64,000 nucleotides of DNA, taken from assembly GCF_012163145.1 (NCBI RefSeq), contig NZ_JAAVTX010000001.1, positions 434,001 to 498,000 of the forward strand, given 5' to 3'. Within the stretch, counting starts at the first letter, position 1. Each line of letters begins with the position of its first letter. Both the position numbers and the translations under genes were made by a program. Under the pieces are notes generated by a model. The model worked only from the letters and a program-made list of their open reading frames with translations, was not told the DNA's origin and did no database searches. This document shows, in pieces, positions 15,089-23,884 of the stretch. The DNA is from Falsiroseomonas frigidaquae (GTDB taxonomy: Bacteria; Pseudomonadota; Alphaproteobacteria; Acetobacterales; Acetobacteraceae).

Positions 15089-15742
15089 GTGTCCGCACCC
15101 GTGGCCGACGGCATCTCCATCCGGGAATTTGCGCGGCGCGAAGGGTGCAACGACAAGCTGGTCCGTCGTGCCGTAGATCAGGGGAAACTCAAGGCTTTAC
15201 CTAACGGAAAGCTTGATCCCGCCCTGGTCGGAACCGGCTGGCGGCACGCAAACCGCCACGTTGAGCCGGCTGCGGACAAGGGTGCGGACATCGTGTCCGC
15301 AGTGTCCGCACCCGCGGATCGCTTGGAGCCTCAGCCCCAAGGTGGTGCGCTGCGGCGCCGGCGGAGACCGGAGCGGGACGAGGACGATGAACAGGTCGAC
15401 CTCGACGACTTCAGCCGCCGGTTCCTGTCCGGCGACATCCCTGACCTGGCGACCTCGGAAAAGGTGAAGGCAGCCGCTGGCGCCATGCGGGCCACGCTCG
15501 CGGCGCAGCAGCTCGGCGGCGCGCTGGTCGAGCTCGAGCTTGCGGAGGCCGTGCTCTTCGATAGCGCCCGTGCCGCCCGCGACGCCTGGCTGAACTTCCC
15601 CGCCAAGGTCGGGGCGTTGCTGGCCGCCGATCTGGGCCTCGAGGCAGATCGCGTCGTCCAGGCCCTGACCCCCTATGTCCAGCAGCAGCTCGAGGACCTC
15701 GGCGAACCCGAAGCCGACTTCACCCCCCGCGAGCAAGGCTGA
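15089..15742 (+). CDS. terminase small subunit
   Basis: The 217-residue protein has an N-terminal winged-helix DNA-binding domain (DGISIREFARREGCNDKLVR, RAVDQGKLKALPNGKLD), a flexible charged linker and a C-terminal helical half (ATSEKVKAAAGAMRATLAAQ, VELELAEAVLFDSARAARDA) that would oligomerise and contact the large subunit. This is the Nu1-like layout. The start is GTG 15089; the preceding A-run and GG give a poor ribosome-binding site. It overlaps the large subunit by 68 bases. Confidence 0.85.
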   Translation: MSAPVADGISIREFARREGCNDKLVRRAVDQGKLKALPNGKLDPALVGTGWRHANRHVEPAADKGADIVSAVSAPADRLEPQPQGGALRRRRRPERDEDDEQVDLDDFSRRFLSGDIPDLATSEKVKAAAGAMRATLAAQQLGGALVELELAEAVLFDSARAARDAWLNFPAKVGALLAADLGLEADRVVQALTPYVQQQLEDLGEPEADFTPREQG

Positions 15743-17891
15743 ACGGCTCCGCCTCGCGGCGCGGCGCGGCTGGACACCTCCGCCCCGGATCTCCGTCCCG
15801 GAATGGGCGGACCGGTATCGGCACCTCGCGAAGGAGGCTGGGTCGACCTCTGGCCGCTGGAAGACCAGCACGGTCGAGGTGGCGCGCGGCCCGATGCTCG
15901 CGGTCACCGAGCCGGGCGTTCATGCCCTGACGGCGATGGTCTGCACGCAACTGCTGAAGACGGCGCTGCTGGAGAACGTCTTCGGCTACCACGCCCACCT
16001 CGACCCCTGCCCCATGCTGCTGCTGCAGCCGAAGGAAGCCGCGGCCGAGCAGTTCAGCAAGGAGCGCATCACCCCGATGGTGCGCGCCACGCCCGCGTTG
16101 CGCAGCCTGGTCGGCACCGGCCGCACGCGCAATGCGGACGAGACTCTGCTCTACAAGGCCTTCCCCGGGGGCTTTCTGGCGCTGGCCGGCGCGGGCAGCC
16201 CTGACAACCTGGCGCGCCGCCCCATCCGGGTCCTGCTCTGCGATGAGGTGGACAAATACGTCGCCACGCGCGAGGGCGAGCCGATCGACATTGCGGAGGA
16301 GCGGACCGCCTCCTTCGCGCTGAACTACCTGGTGCTTGCTGTCTGCTCGCCGACGGTCGAGGACGAGAGCCGGATCGCTGCCCGCTACGCGGACTCCGAC
16401 ATGCGCCGCGCCTCGGTTGAGTGCCCGCATTGCCAGCACCGCCAGGTGCTGGACTTCTTCAAGCACGTCGAATGGGGCCGCGACGGCGCGGCGCACCGGC
16501 CAGAGACCGCGCGGATCCATTGCGAGGCCTGCGGCGTCGGCTGGAATGAGGGCGAGCGCCTGCGGGCGCTGCGCACGACGCGCTGGCACCAGACGCGCCC
16601 CTTCCAGTGCTGCTGCGATCGCCAGGTGCCCATGGATGCCTACGAGCTCGCCTGGCGCGCCGAGGACCGTGCCGACGCCAGCGGTAGCGCCCGCGCGCTG
16701 GCGCGGGTCTGGGACTGGTGGGAAGGCCCGCGGCATGCGGTCTACCGCGCCCGGTGTGCGCATTGCGGCGCGTGGGCAGTCCCGAACAAGCATGCCGGCT
16801 TCCAGGCCAGCAAGCTGTACAGCCCGTGGCAGAAGGACCGTCCAGCCGACATCGCGGCCAAATGGCTGGCAGCGCAGGGCGATCAGGAAAAGCTGCAGGT
16901 CTGGTGGAACACCCAGGCGGCGCTGCCCTTCCGGGCGCATTCGGGCCGGGCGCTGGCGCTGGATTCGCTGCTGCGCCAGGCTAAAAGCTGGGCAGGCGAG
17001 GTGCCCTTCGGCGTCGCCATCCTGACTGTCGGCATCGACGTCCAGGGTGACCGCGTCGAGCTCGAGCTGGTGGGCTGGGGCCGGCACGAGGAATCCTGGT
17101 CCCTGGCCTTCGAGATCTTCGAAGGCGACCCTGACACGGATGAGCTCTGGGACCGCGTCGACACCTACCTGAAGCGGCGCTTCCTGCGGGAGGATGGCCG
17201 CCCCTTCGTCATCAGCGCCGCCTGCATCGACACCGGCGGCCACTCGACACAGAAGGTCTACCAGTTCTGCAAGGCGCGGCTGGGGCGCAAGATCTGGGGC
17301 ATCAAGGGCGAGAGCGCTCGCAACGGTACCCGGTCGCCGGTCTGGCCGACGAAGAAGCCGTCGGCAGCCACGAAAGCGACCTACCGCCCGATCATCATCG
17401 GCACGAACTCGGCGAAGGACCTGATCCGGAACCGGCTCGCGCTGGAGGCTCCACCGGATGGTGGGATCTACCCGCCCGGCTTCATGCACGTGCCGGCAGA
17501 CCGCGACATCGGCTGGTACATGCAGATGACGTCGGAGCGGCTGATCACGAAGCAGGTGGGCGCACAACGGTACCGGGTCTGGGACCTACCCAGCGGCAAG
17601 CGCAATGAAGCACTGGACTGCCGCGTCTACGCTTACGCTGCGCTCTGCGGCCTCATGCACATGGGCCTGAAGCTCAACATTCGCGCCGACGCGGTGGCGT
17701 TGCCCTACCAGGCAGATGGCGAGGGCGGGGGTACCGCGCCGCTGCCACCTGCTCCGGCCGCGCCAGCATCGCATGACCCCGTGCCAGCCGCCCTCAGCGG
17801 GCCTGTCGCCCTTCCTCAGCCTGCCGCGACGGTCCAGGTCGCGCGGCACGGCACCACCCGCCCGAACCGGGCATCACGCTATGCCAGATAG
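15675..17891 (+). CDS. terminase large subunit, GpA family
   Basis: The 738-residue packaging motor and nuclease matches the GpA family. The family core opens at RISVPEWADRYRHLAKEAGS. The nucleotide loop is degenerate (VCTQLLKTALLENV, residues 89-102), Walker B is RVLLCDEVDKY (D190, E191), and a zinc-ribbon-like part has VECPHCQHRQ, IHCEACGVGW and RARCAHCGAW. The nuclease half starts at ILTVGIDVQGDRVELELVGW and includes SAACIDTGGHSTQKVYQFCK. In the ATPase loop the usual Gly is replaced by Leu, a known kind of variation in this family. The N-terminal 30 residues lie inside the small-subunit gene, so the true start may be slightly later. Confidence 0.95.
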   Translation: MSSSSSRTSANPKPTSPPASKAERLRLAARRGWTPPPRISVPEWADRYRHLAKEAGSTSGRWKTSTVEVARGPMLAVTEPGVHALTAMVCTQLLKTALLENVFGYHAHLDPCPMLLLQPKEAAAEQFSKERITPMVRATPALRSLVGTGRTRNADETLLYKAFPGGFLALAGAGSPDNLARRPIRVLLCDEVDKYVATREGEPIDIAEERTASFALNYLVLAVCSPTVEDESRIAARYADSDMRRASVECPHCQHRQVLDFFKHVEWGRDGAAHRPETARIHCEACGVGWNEGERLRALRTTRWHQTRPFQCCCDRQVPMDAYELAWRAEDRADASGSARALARVWDWWEGPRHAVYRARCAHCGAWAVPNKHAGFQASKLYSPWQKDRPADIAAKWLAAQGDQEKLQVWWNTQAALPFRAHSGRALALDSLLRQAKSWAGEVPFGVAILTVGIDVQGDRVELELVGWGRHEESWSLAFEIFEGDPDTDELWDRVDTYLKRRFLREDGRPFVISAACIDTGGHSTQKVYQFCKARLGRKIWGIKGESARNGTRSPVWPTKKPSAATKATYRPIIIGTNSAKDLIRNRLALEAPPDGGIYPPGFMHVPADRDIGWYMQMTSERLITKQVGAQRYRVWDLPSGKRNEALDCRVYAYAALCGLMHMGLKLNIRADAVALPYQADGEGGGTAPLPPAPAAPASHDPVPAALSGPVALPQPAATVQVARHGTTRPNRASRYAR

Positions 17892-17900
17892 GAGCGGAGG

Positions 17901-18161
17901 ATGGACTTCAGCGTCATCGACACCGAGACGCTGAAGGCTTGGCATGTCGAGGCCCTGAGGGCCCTGCAGTCGCTCTCCATTGGCCGGCGTGAGGTCTCGC
18001 TGTCCTACTCCACCCCGGGCAGCGGACGCTCAGGCACCTACAGCGCGACCAACCGCGACGAGCTGGCGCAGTGGATCGGCCTGCTGGCGGATGCGTTGGC
18101 CGCTCGAGGCGAGCTGCAGCAGCGGCGGCCGCGCCGCCGCGCCATCGGGATCCGCTTCTGA
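17901..18161 (+). CDS. gpW-like head-to-tail joining protein
   Basis: The 86-residue protein fits the gpW fold: two helices around a beta hairpin. Visible are TLKAWHVEALRALQSLSIGR, the hairpin REVSLSYSTPGSGRSGTYSA, then a second helix RDELAQWIGLLADALAAR and an Arg-rich tail. In lambda gpW stabilises the packaged head and builds the site for FII. Its stop overlaps the portal start. Confidence 0.85.
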   Translation: MDFSVIDTETLKAWHVEALRALQSLSIGRREVSLSYSTPGSGRSGTYSATNRDELAQWIGLLADALAARGELQQRRPRRRAIGIRF

Positions 18162-19840
18162 TGACCGCGACGATCATCGACCAGTTCGGCCAGCCGATCA
18201 GCCGCGGCGAGATCCAGCGGTCCCGCATGAAGGGGCTGATCGGCGGCCCCGGCGCTCCCTACGATGCTGCCGATCGCAGTTCGGCCGAGATGGCCGGCTG
18301 GAACGCGGTGCTGGGCTCGCCGGACACCGAGACCCAGCCGAGCCGAGACCTGACCGTCGCGCGCATCCGCGACATGGTCCGGAACGATGGCTGGGCGGCC
18401 GGCACAGTCACCCGCACGCTGGATGCCGCGATCGGCGCCGACTTCCGGCTCTCCGCCAAGCCGAACTATCGGGCGCTGGCGCGCCGGTTCGGCAAGGGCT
18501 TCGACGCGGTCTGGGCGAAGGAGTTTGCCGACGCGGCCGAGGCTGCCTTCGCCGCGCACTTCGAGGATCCGGCCTGCTACGGCGACGCCGAGCGCAAGCA
18601 CGGCTTCAGCCAGAAGGCGCGCCTGGCCTTCCGCCACTACCTGGTGGAGGGAGAGGCAATGGGGCCGATCGGCTGGATGCCGGAGCGCGTCGGCTATGGC
18701 TGCGCCCGCTACGCCACCGTGATGCACCTGGTGGACCCGGACCGGCTGTCCAACCCGCAGAACGCCATGGACACGCTGCGCCTGCGGGGCGGCGTGGAAC
18801 TGGATGAGGCGGCCCTGGCGCCGGTGGCCTACCACATGCGCCAGGCGCATGAGGCGGATTGGTGGGCTGCGGGCCGCGCCGTCACCTGGCAGCGCATGCC
18901 GCGGGAGACGTACTGGGGCCGGCCCGCCTTCGTTCACCACTACGACGCCGATCGCGCGGGTGACCATCGGCCGGTGGGCGGCATCTTCACCCCCGTTCTG
19001 GCCCGCATGCGGATGCTGGCGCAGTACGACCGGCTGGAGGTGCAGGCCGCGGTCATCAACGCCATCTTCGGCGCCTACATCGAAAGCCCCTTCGACGCCG
19101 ATGATGTGCAGAAGGCGCTGGCCGAGGACGATGGCGAGGGCGAGAGCATCTCCGCCTATCAGCGCATGCGGTCCGAATTCCATGCTGATAACCGCCTCTC
19201 CGCCGGCAGCGTCCGCCTCGCAAAGCTGTTTCCCGGCGAGAAGGTCAGCACCATCACCTCATCCCGCCCCGCGGGCGCCTTCGACATGTTCGAGGCGGCG
19301 ATGCTGCGCAACTTGGCCACCGCGACCGGCAGCAGCTTCGAAACCGTGAGCGCGAACTTCCGGGGTTCGACCTATTCCTCCGCCCGGCAGGCTCTGCTGG
19401 AAGCCTGGCGCACGCTGATCCGCCGCCGCACGGATTTCGGCCGCGGCTGGGCCAGCCCGCATTACGTGGCGCTCCTGGAGGAGCTGATCGACGCCGGCGA
19501 CGTGCCGCTGCCGGCCGCCGCGCCAGACTTCGCGGAGGCGCGGGCGGAGTACGCCCGCTGCCGTTGGATCGGCCCAGGCCGCGGATGGGTCGATCCGACG
19601 AAGGAGCCCGAGGGCAGCCGTCTGAAGATCAGCTCGGGCCTCTCCACCCTGGAGAAGGAGGCGGCCGAGAATGACGGCTTAGACTGGGAGGAAGTCCTCG
19701 ACCAGCTGCAGCTGGAACAGCATGGCGCGCGGAATCGCGGACTCAACCTGACCTTCACGGTCACCGGTGGCCAGCAGCCTGACGTCGTCGCCTCGAGTGG
19801 TGGAGCCCGAGTGTCGGGAATCCCGAGTGACCAAGACTAA
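18161..19840 (+). CDS. phage portal protein (lambda gpB family)
   Basis: The 559-residue portal forms the dodecameric vertex for DNA passage. Typical lambda-family stretches are DLTVARIRDMVRNDGWAAGT, TRTLDAAIGADFRLSAKPNY, HLVDPDRLSNPQNAMDT, HHYDADRAGDHRPVGGIFTP and ATATGSSFETVSANFRGSTY, in the right order. ATG 18161 overlaps the gpW-like stop by one base; the frame is open further upstream but that lies inside the gpW gene. The last 4 bases overlap the stop of the antisense gene at 19837. Confidence 0.95.
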   Translation: MTATIIDQFGQPISRGEIQRSRMKGLIGGPGAPYDAADRSSAEMAGWNAVLGSPDTETQPSRDLTVARIRDMVRNDGWAAGTVTRTLDAAIGADFRLSAKPNYRALARRFGKGFDAVWAKEFADAAEAAFAAHFEDPACYGDAERKHGFSQKARLAFRHYLVEGEAMGPIGWMPERVGYGCARYATVMHLVDPDRLSNPQNAMDTLRLRGGVELDEAALAPVAYHMRQAHEADWWAAGRAVTWQRMPRETYWGRPAFVHHYDADRAGDHRPVGGIFTPVLARMRMLAQYDRLEVQAAVINAIFGAYIESPFDADDVQKALAEDDGEGESISAYQRMRSEFHADNRLSAGSVRLAKLFPGEKVSTITSSRPAGAFDMFEAAMLRNLATATGSSFETVSANFRGSTYSSARQALLEAWRTLIRRRTDFGRGWASPHYVALLEELIDAGDVPLPAAAPDFAEARAEYARCRWIGPGRGWVDPTKEPEGSRLKISSGLSTLEKEAAENDGLDWEEVLDQLQLEQHGARNRGLNLTFTVTGGQQPDVVASSGGARVSGIPSDQD

Positions 19841-20154
19841 TCTGTCTCGGCCATAGCGGCGGCCAACTCCGCGATGACTTGCCCAAACGGTTCGCCCTTA
19901 AAAGCTTCGGCCATGAGCCGAAGTGTGTCCTCCTTGGTGACCGAAATGATGGTCTGGTACTTTCCGCCAAGCGTGATGTTGCAAGGCCCAACTGAAATAT
20001 CCAGATCGCCCGTTGATCTCCGGCGGAGGTAGGTCTTGCCTGCCCTGAAGCGTTCGGTGCCAACGGGGTGACGTTCATAGCCGACCTCGAGGTCGGCACT
20101 CATGATAACGTTAGCGCCGCAGTCACGGCTCCAACCGCGCGTGGATACCTTCAT
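19837..20154 (-). CDS. small hypothetical protein inserted antisense between portal and protease
   Basis: The 105-residue product MKVSTRGWSRDCGANVIMSA... is not recognised. It has a strand-rich middle (DLDISVGPCNITLGGKYQTI followed by ISVTKED) and an acidic helical end (FGQVIAELAAAMAETD). It is the only leftward gene in the head module and shows A/T-richer codons and flanks, which suggest a small moron. The start at 20154 has only a weak AGGT site; M18 at 20103 is an alternative. Its stop overlaps the portal stop by 4 bases. Confidence 0.5.
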   Translation of the reverse strand: MKVSTRGWSRDCGANVIMSADLEVGYERHPVGTERFRAGKTYLRRRSTGDLDISVGPCNITLGGKYQTIISVTKEDTLRLMAEAFKGEPFGQVIAELAAAMAETD

Positions 20155-20287
20155 TTTTCAAGACCTACGTTATTGCAGCTTAACGATAACACTCAAAGAG
20201 TGTGTAGGCAAGCTCTAGCTTAGCAGCTGACGCCTCGTGGGCGAGTTTGTGCTTTCGGGCTGAGTCATGCCCTTGCGAGGAATCGCC

Positions 20288-21169
20288 ATGCACCTGTTCC
20301 CCCATCTTTCTCAGAGGATTCTTAACACCCCTCTGGCCCTACACCCGCAGAAGGCGGAGGTCGCAGTTGCGGCCCTGGCGGAACGCTTGGGCATCGCCCG
20401 GGTCGTGCGCGCGGATGGCTCGAGCATCGTCGCCTTCGACGATGACGAGGAATGGTCCCGGCCGGCGCGGGAGCCCCAGCGCGGCTATGACCTGGTCAGC
20501 GGCATCGCGGTGATCCAGGTCGAGGGCATGCTGGTCCAGAAGACGGGCACCCTGCGGCCCTATTCCGGCATGACCGGCTATGACGGGATCCGCGCCAACT
20601 ACCTGACCGCCCTCGCCGATAAGCAGGCCCGTGCCATCGTGCTGGATCTGAACTCCGGCGGCGGTGAGGTCTCCGGCTGCTTCGACCTGGTCGACACCAT
20701 CCACGCCACGCGCGGCGACAAGCCGGTGTGGGCGATCTGTGGCGACCACGCCTACAGCGCCGCCTACGCGCTGGCCTCGGCCTGCGACCGCGTCACGGTG
20801 CCCCGAACCGGGGGCACTGGCAGCGTCGGCGTCATCACCATGCTGGTCGACTACAGCCGGGCGATCGCCGAGGCCGGCCTGGCCGTGCATTTCGTCCATT
20901 ACGGCGACCGGAAGGCGCTGGAGGGGCGCCAAGCCTACCAGGGCGTGAAGAAGGACCTGCTGGCCCGCCTGCAGGCGGATGTGGACGCGATGGGCGACCT
21001 GTTCGTCGAGACCATAGCCCGCAACCGAAGCCTTTCCGTCGCCTCCGTGCGCGCGCAGCAGGCGGATCATTATCTCGGCGCCGCCGGCGTCGCTGCTGGC
21101 CTGGCGGACTCCGTCATGGCGCCGGACGAGGCCTTCGCCGCTCTGCTGGCGCAGCTGGGCGACGCCTGA
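20288..21169 (+). CDS. S49-family capsid maturation protease (lambda gpC-like)
   Basis: The 293-residue protease belongs to the SppA/gpC group. The oxyanion region is VLDLNSGGGEVSG, the catalytic serine S157 is in CGDHAYSAAYALASACD, and the GGTGSVGVI motif follows. It would cleave the portal and scaffold during head assembly. ATG 20288 has GAGGAA 8 bases upstream; the longer reading from 20267 adds only 7 residues. It stands directly before the acidic scaffold-like gene; in lambda the scaffold is made from within the protease frame, here it is a separate gene. Confidence 0.93.
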   Translation: MHLFPHLSQRILNTPLALHPQKAEVAVAALAERLGIARVVRADGSSIVAFDDDEEWSRPAREPQRGYDLVSGIAVIQVEGMLVQKTGTLRPYSGMTGYDGIRANYLTALADKQARAIVLDLNSGGGEVSGCFDLVDTIHATRGDKPVWAICGDHAYSAAYALASACDRVTVPRTGGTGSVGVITMLVDYSRAIAEAGLAVHFVHYGDRKALEGRQAYQGVKKDLLARLQADVDAMGDLFVETIARNRSLSVASVRAQQADHYLGAAGVAAGLADSVMAPDEAFAALLAQLGDA

Positions 21170-21195
21170 CCCCACACCCCCCGAAGGACCCAAAC

Positions 21196-21774
21196 ATGAA
21201 CCTCCGCACCACGGCGGGCGGGCTGCACGCGCGCTTTGCCCATCTCGCCGGCTTCGGCCGCCCGGCCGCGACCAAGTCCGGCGAGGACGAGAAGCCGAAG
21301 GACAAGGACGCCCAGGCGGCCGAGGAAGAGGACGAGAAGGACAAGGCCGCTGAGGAGGAGGAGGACGAAAAGGCCTCCGACGACGACGGCGAGGATCAGG
21401 CCGAAGACGACGAGGAGGACGAGGAGCGGGACGAGCAGGACAAGCCAGCGGCCGCCGCCAGCGTCGTGGCCGCGCGTCTGGCCGAGCGCCGCCGCTGCGC
21501 CGCCATCTTCGCCGCGCCCGAAGCAGCAGCGAACATCCCGCTCTGCGCCCATCTGGCCTTCGAAACGGACCTGCCGGTGAAGGCCGCGATCGGCGCCCTG
21601 AAGGCCGGTGCCGCCGGTGCGGCCACGCCGCGGCGCGGGCTGGCGGACCGCATGGCCGGCGAACGCGCTCCGCGCCTCGGCGCGGACGGCGGCACCGGAA
21701 CGCCCAGCCGCGATACCCCGGAAGGCAATGCCGACTTCGTCCTCAATGCGGGCCGTCGCCCGCGCAGCAAGTAG
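21196..21774 (+). CDS. acidic scaffold-like protein
   Basis: The 192-residue protein has a very acidic low-complexity middle (residues 30-85, mostly Asp, Glu and Lys) followed by a helical segment SVVAARLAERRRCAAIFAAP and a basic tail. This charge pattern, with the position between protease and gpD, is that of a scaffolding protein comparable to the C-terminal scaffold of lambda gpC/Nu3. It could be fully degraded by the protease during maturation (inference). It starts 27 bases after the protease stop. Confidence 0.65.
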   Translation: MNLRTTAGGLHARFAHLAGFGRPAATKSGEDEKPKDKDAQAAEEEDEKDKAAEEEEDEKASDDDGEDQAEDDEEDEERDEQDKPAAAASVVAARLAERRRCAAIFAAPEAAANIPLCAHLAFETDLPVKAAIGALKAGAAGAATPRRGLADRMAGERAPRLGADGGTGTPSRDTPEGNADFVLNAGRRPRSK

Positions 21775-21783
21775 GAGCGCCGC

Positions 21784-22158
21784 ATGCCCGGCCCCCGCGT
21801 CTTCACCGAAACCTTCACTCCGGACCGTCTGATCGCCGGCCTGACCCAGCCGGTCCACGAGAATGGCCTGCTGATCTCCGGCCAGAACCTGGCCCGCGGC
21901 GCCGTGGTGGGGAAGATCACCGCCTCCGGCAAGCTCACGCTCTCGCTTTCCGCGTCCTCGGACGGCAGCCAGGTGCCCTACGGCGTCTTGGCCGATGCCT
22001 GCGACGCCACCGGCGGCGACCTGGCGAACTGCCCCATCCTGATCGCCGGCGAGGTGAATGAGAGCGCCCTGATCCTTGGCACCGGGCACACCCTGGCGTC
22101 GATCCGCGCGGGGCTGCGCGACAAGGGCATCCACCTGAAGTCCGTCATCCCGGCCTGA
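21784..22158 (+). CDS. head decoration protein (lambda gpD-like)
   Basis: The 124-residue protein has the gpD pattern: N-terminal arm PRVFTETFTPDRLIAGLTQP, then LLISGQNLARGAVVGKITAS, SSDGSQVPYGVLADACDA and CPILIAGEVNESALILGTGH. The trimeric cement protein stabilises the expanded capsid against DNA pressure. It lies directly before the major capsid gene as in lambda. Confidence 0.92.
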   Translation: MPGPRVFTETFTPDRLIAGLTQPVHENGLLISGQNLARGAVVGKITASGKLTLSLSASSDGSQVPYGVLADACDATGGDLANCPILIAGEVNESALILGTGHTLASIRAGLRDKGIHLKSVIPA

Positions 22159-22183
22159 TCGGCCCAGCAGGAGATCGGCCGAT

Positions 22184-23212
22184 ATGGCCCTGAGCATCTA
22201 CGAGACCACCACCCTGATCCGGGTGGTGGAGAATCTGAAGGAACCCAGCCAGTTCCTGCTGGATATGTTCTTCCCAAACGTGACCCAGAGCGACACCGAG
22301 ATGGTCTCCATCGACGTGTTCGACGGCAAGCGGCGCCTGGCGCCCTTCGTGAACCCGCTGGTCGAGGGCAAATTCGTGGAAGGCCTCGGCTTCACCACGC
22401 CCACCTTCGCGCCGCCCTATCTGAAGCCGAAGACGCGCCTCGATCCCAAGCGCGCCGTGCGGCGTACGCGCGGTGAGCGGATCGGTGGCGCGATGACGCC
22501 GATCGAGCGCGCGGCCGCGAACCTCCGCTTGGAGATGGAGGATCAGATGAACCAGATCTTCCGCCGGATGGAGTGGATGGGCGCGAAGGCCATGACGGAC
22601 GGCGCCATCACCGTGGTGGGCGACGGCGTCCCGACGGCGGTCATCAACTTCGGCCGCGACGCATCGCTGAACATCACCCTGAGCGGCGGCAACCGCTGGG
22701 GGCAGGCCGGCGTCTCGCCGTCGAACAACATCGACGACTGGTCCGCCCTGGTGCTGAAGCGCAGCGGGTACCCGGTCACCGACGTCGTCTTCACCCCGGC
22801 GGCCTGGCGCCTGTTCCGCGCGGACCCGCTTGTTGCGGCCGTGGTGCAGAGCTTCCGCAACGGCAACGAGGACTTCTCGGCCGCCGGCGTCCGCCCGGAG
22901 CGTGGCGGCATTCGCCTCGGCAGCTGGGGGCAGTACACGCTGTGGATCTACTACGAGTGGTTCATCGACCCGGCGGACGGCGTGGAGAAGCCGCTGCTGA
23001 CCGATGGCACGGTGATCCTCGGATCCAAGATGGTTCAGGGCGAGCGCGCCTTCGCGGCCATCCAGGACGAGGATGTCGGCTTCCCGTCCATCCCCTTCTG
23101 CCCGAAGAGCTGGACGGAGAAGGACCCGGGGGTGCGCTGGCTGATGACGCAGTCCGCGCCGCTGACCATCCCTTCCAACGTCAATGCCTCCGCCTCGGCA
23201 CAGGTGATCTGA
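22184..23212 (+). CDS. major capsid protein (lambda gpE family)
   Basis: The 342-residue protein is a typical gpE-family HK97-fold capsid protein. Markers are IYETTTLIRVVENLKEPSQF at the start, FDGKRRLAPFVNPLVEGK, TRLDPKRAVRRTRGERIGG, the long helix RAAANLRLEMEDQMNQIFRR and a C-terminal DVGFPSIPFCPKSWTEKDPG. A good AGGAGA ribosome-binding site lies 9-10 bases upstream of ATG 22184. Confidence 0.96.
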   Translation: MALSIYETTTLIRVVENLKEPSQFLLDMFFPNVTQSDTEMVSIDVFDGKRRLAPFVNPLVEGKFVEGLGFTTPTFAPPYLKPKTRLDPKRAVRRTRGERIGGAMTPIERAAANLRLEMEDQMNQIFRRMEWMGAKAMTDGAITVVGDGVPTAVINFGRDASLNITLSGGNRWGQAGVSPSNNIDDWSALVLKRSGYPVTDVVFTPAAWRLFRADPLVAAVVQSFRNGNEDFSAAGVRPERGGIRLGSWGQYTLWIYYEWFIDPADGVEKPLLTDGTVILGSKMVQGERAFAAIQDEDVGFPSIPFCPKSWTEKDPGVRWLMTQSAPLTIPSNVNASASAQVI

Positions 23213-23213
23213 C

Positions 23214-23555
23214 ATGAGCAACGCGACCAAGGAAAAGGCGGCCGAAGCCGCCGAGACCGCGCCGCAGGTGATGGTCACGCTGTCGCCGGCGGATGCCGCG
23301 CGGCAGCGGGAGATGGACATCATCGCCCGTCAGCAGGCCCAGCAGGACGCACGCCGCGCCGCCTCCGGCACCGTGACGCTGGAGGCCATCGTCGGCTTCA
23401 CCATCGTGGACGACGAGAACCCGGATGGTCGCGTCATTCGGCCCGGCCAGGCCTTCGAGGTGGCGGGCTATGACGTGCCGGCCTTCCTGGGGCGGGCCCG
23501 CCATCCGCGCGACGATGACGCGCCGGCGCGCGGCGCGCACGTCTCCGCCGGCTGA
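23214..23555 (+). CDS. hypothetical protein in lambda FI position
   Basis: The 113-residue protein starts with a charged helix (TKEKAAEAAETAPQ, DAARQREMDIIARQQAQQDA) and ends with a small beta-rich part, VTLEAIVGFTIVDDENPDGR followed by VIRPGQAFEVAGYDVPAFLG. It lies where lambda encodes FI, which helps packaging; no sequence similarity can be claimed. It starts two bases after the capsid stop. Confidence 0.65.
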   Translation: MSNATKEKAAEAAETAPQVMVTLSPADAARQREMDIIARQQAQQDARRAASGTVTLEAIVGFTIVDDENPDGRVIRPGQAFEVAGYDVPAFLGRARHPRDDDAPARGAHVSAG

Positions 23556-23560
23556 CAGGG

Positions 23561-23884
23561 ATGGATTTCGGCGCGCTGGATGCCTCCGTGCTGGCGACAT
23601 TCCGCGAGCCGGAGCGCATCCTCTACGGCCCCCAGTTCCAGCCCGATTTTGAGATCACCGGGATCCTGGACCGTTACATGGTGGATGTCCCGGGGGCCGG
23701 CGACGGCCCGCCGGTTACCGTGGCGAAGGCCACGCTCTCGCTTCGCGCGGCTGACCTGCCGCCTGGCTTCACGCCGAAGGCGCGGGACCGCGTACTGATT
23801 CGCGACGTGACCTATGACGTGACGACGGAGGTACCGGCCGACGCTGCCGGCTGGATCGTCCTGCCGCTGGGGCGGGTCGCATGA
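23561..23884 (+). CDS. head-tail joining protein (FII-like)
   Basis: The 107-residue, strand-rich protein has the length and placement of lambda FII-type adaptors: EITGILDRYMVDVPGAG, VTVAKATLSLRAADLPPGFT and DRVLIRDVTYDVTTEVPADA, with a C-terminal WIVLPLG. It would connect the head completion protein to the tail. It overlaps the next gene by 4 bases. Confidence 0.75.
   Translation: MDFGALDASVLATFREPERILYGPQFQPDFEITGILDRYMVDVPGAGDGPPVTVAKATLSLRAADLPPGFTPKARDRVLIRDVTYDVTTEVPADAAGWIVLPLGRVA

Noticed and set aside
15720-17567. 615-residue minus-strand frame opposite the terminase
   Set aside because: High-GC shadow of the terminase gene; the terminase motifs on the plus strand decide.
20664-20948. 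alternative frame inside the S49 protease as internal scaffold gene
   Set aside because: The composition is Arg/Pro/Ser-rich out-of-frame reading; the acidic protein at 21196 fits the scaffold role better.
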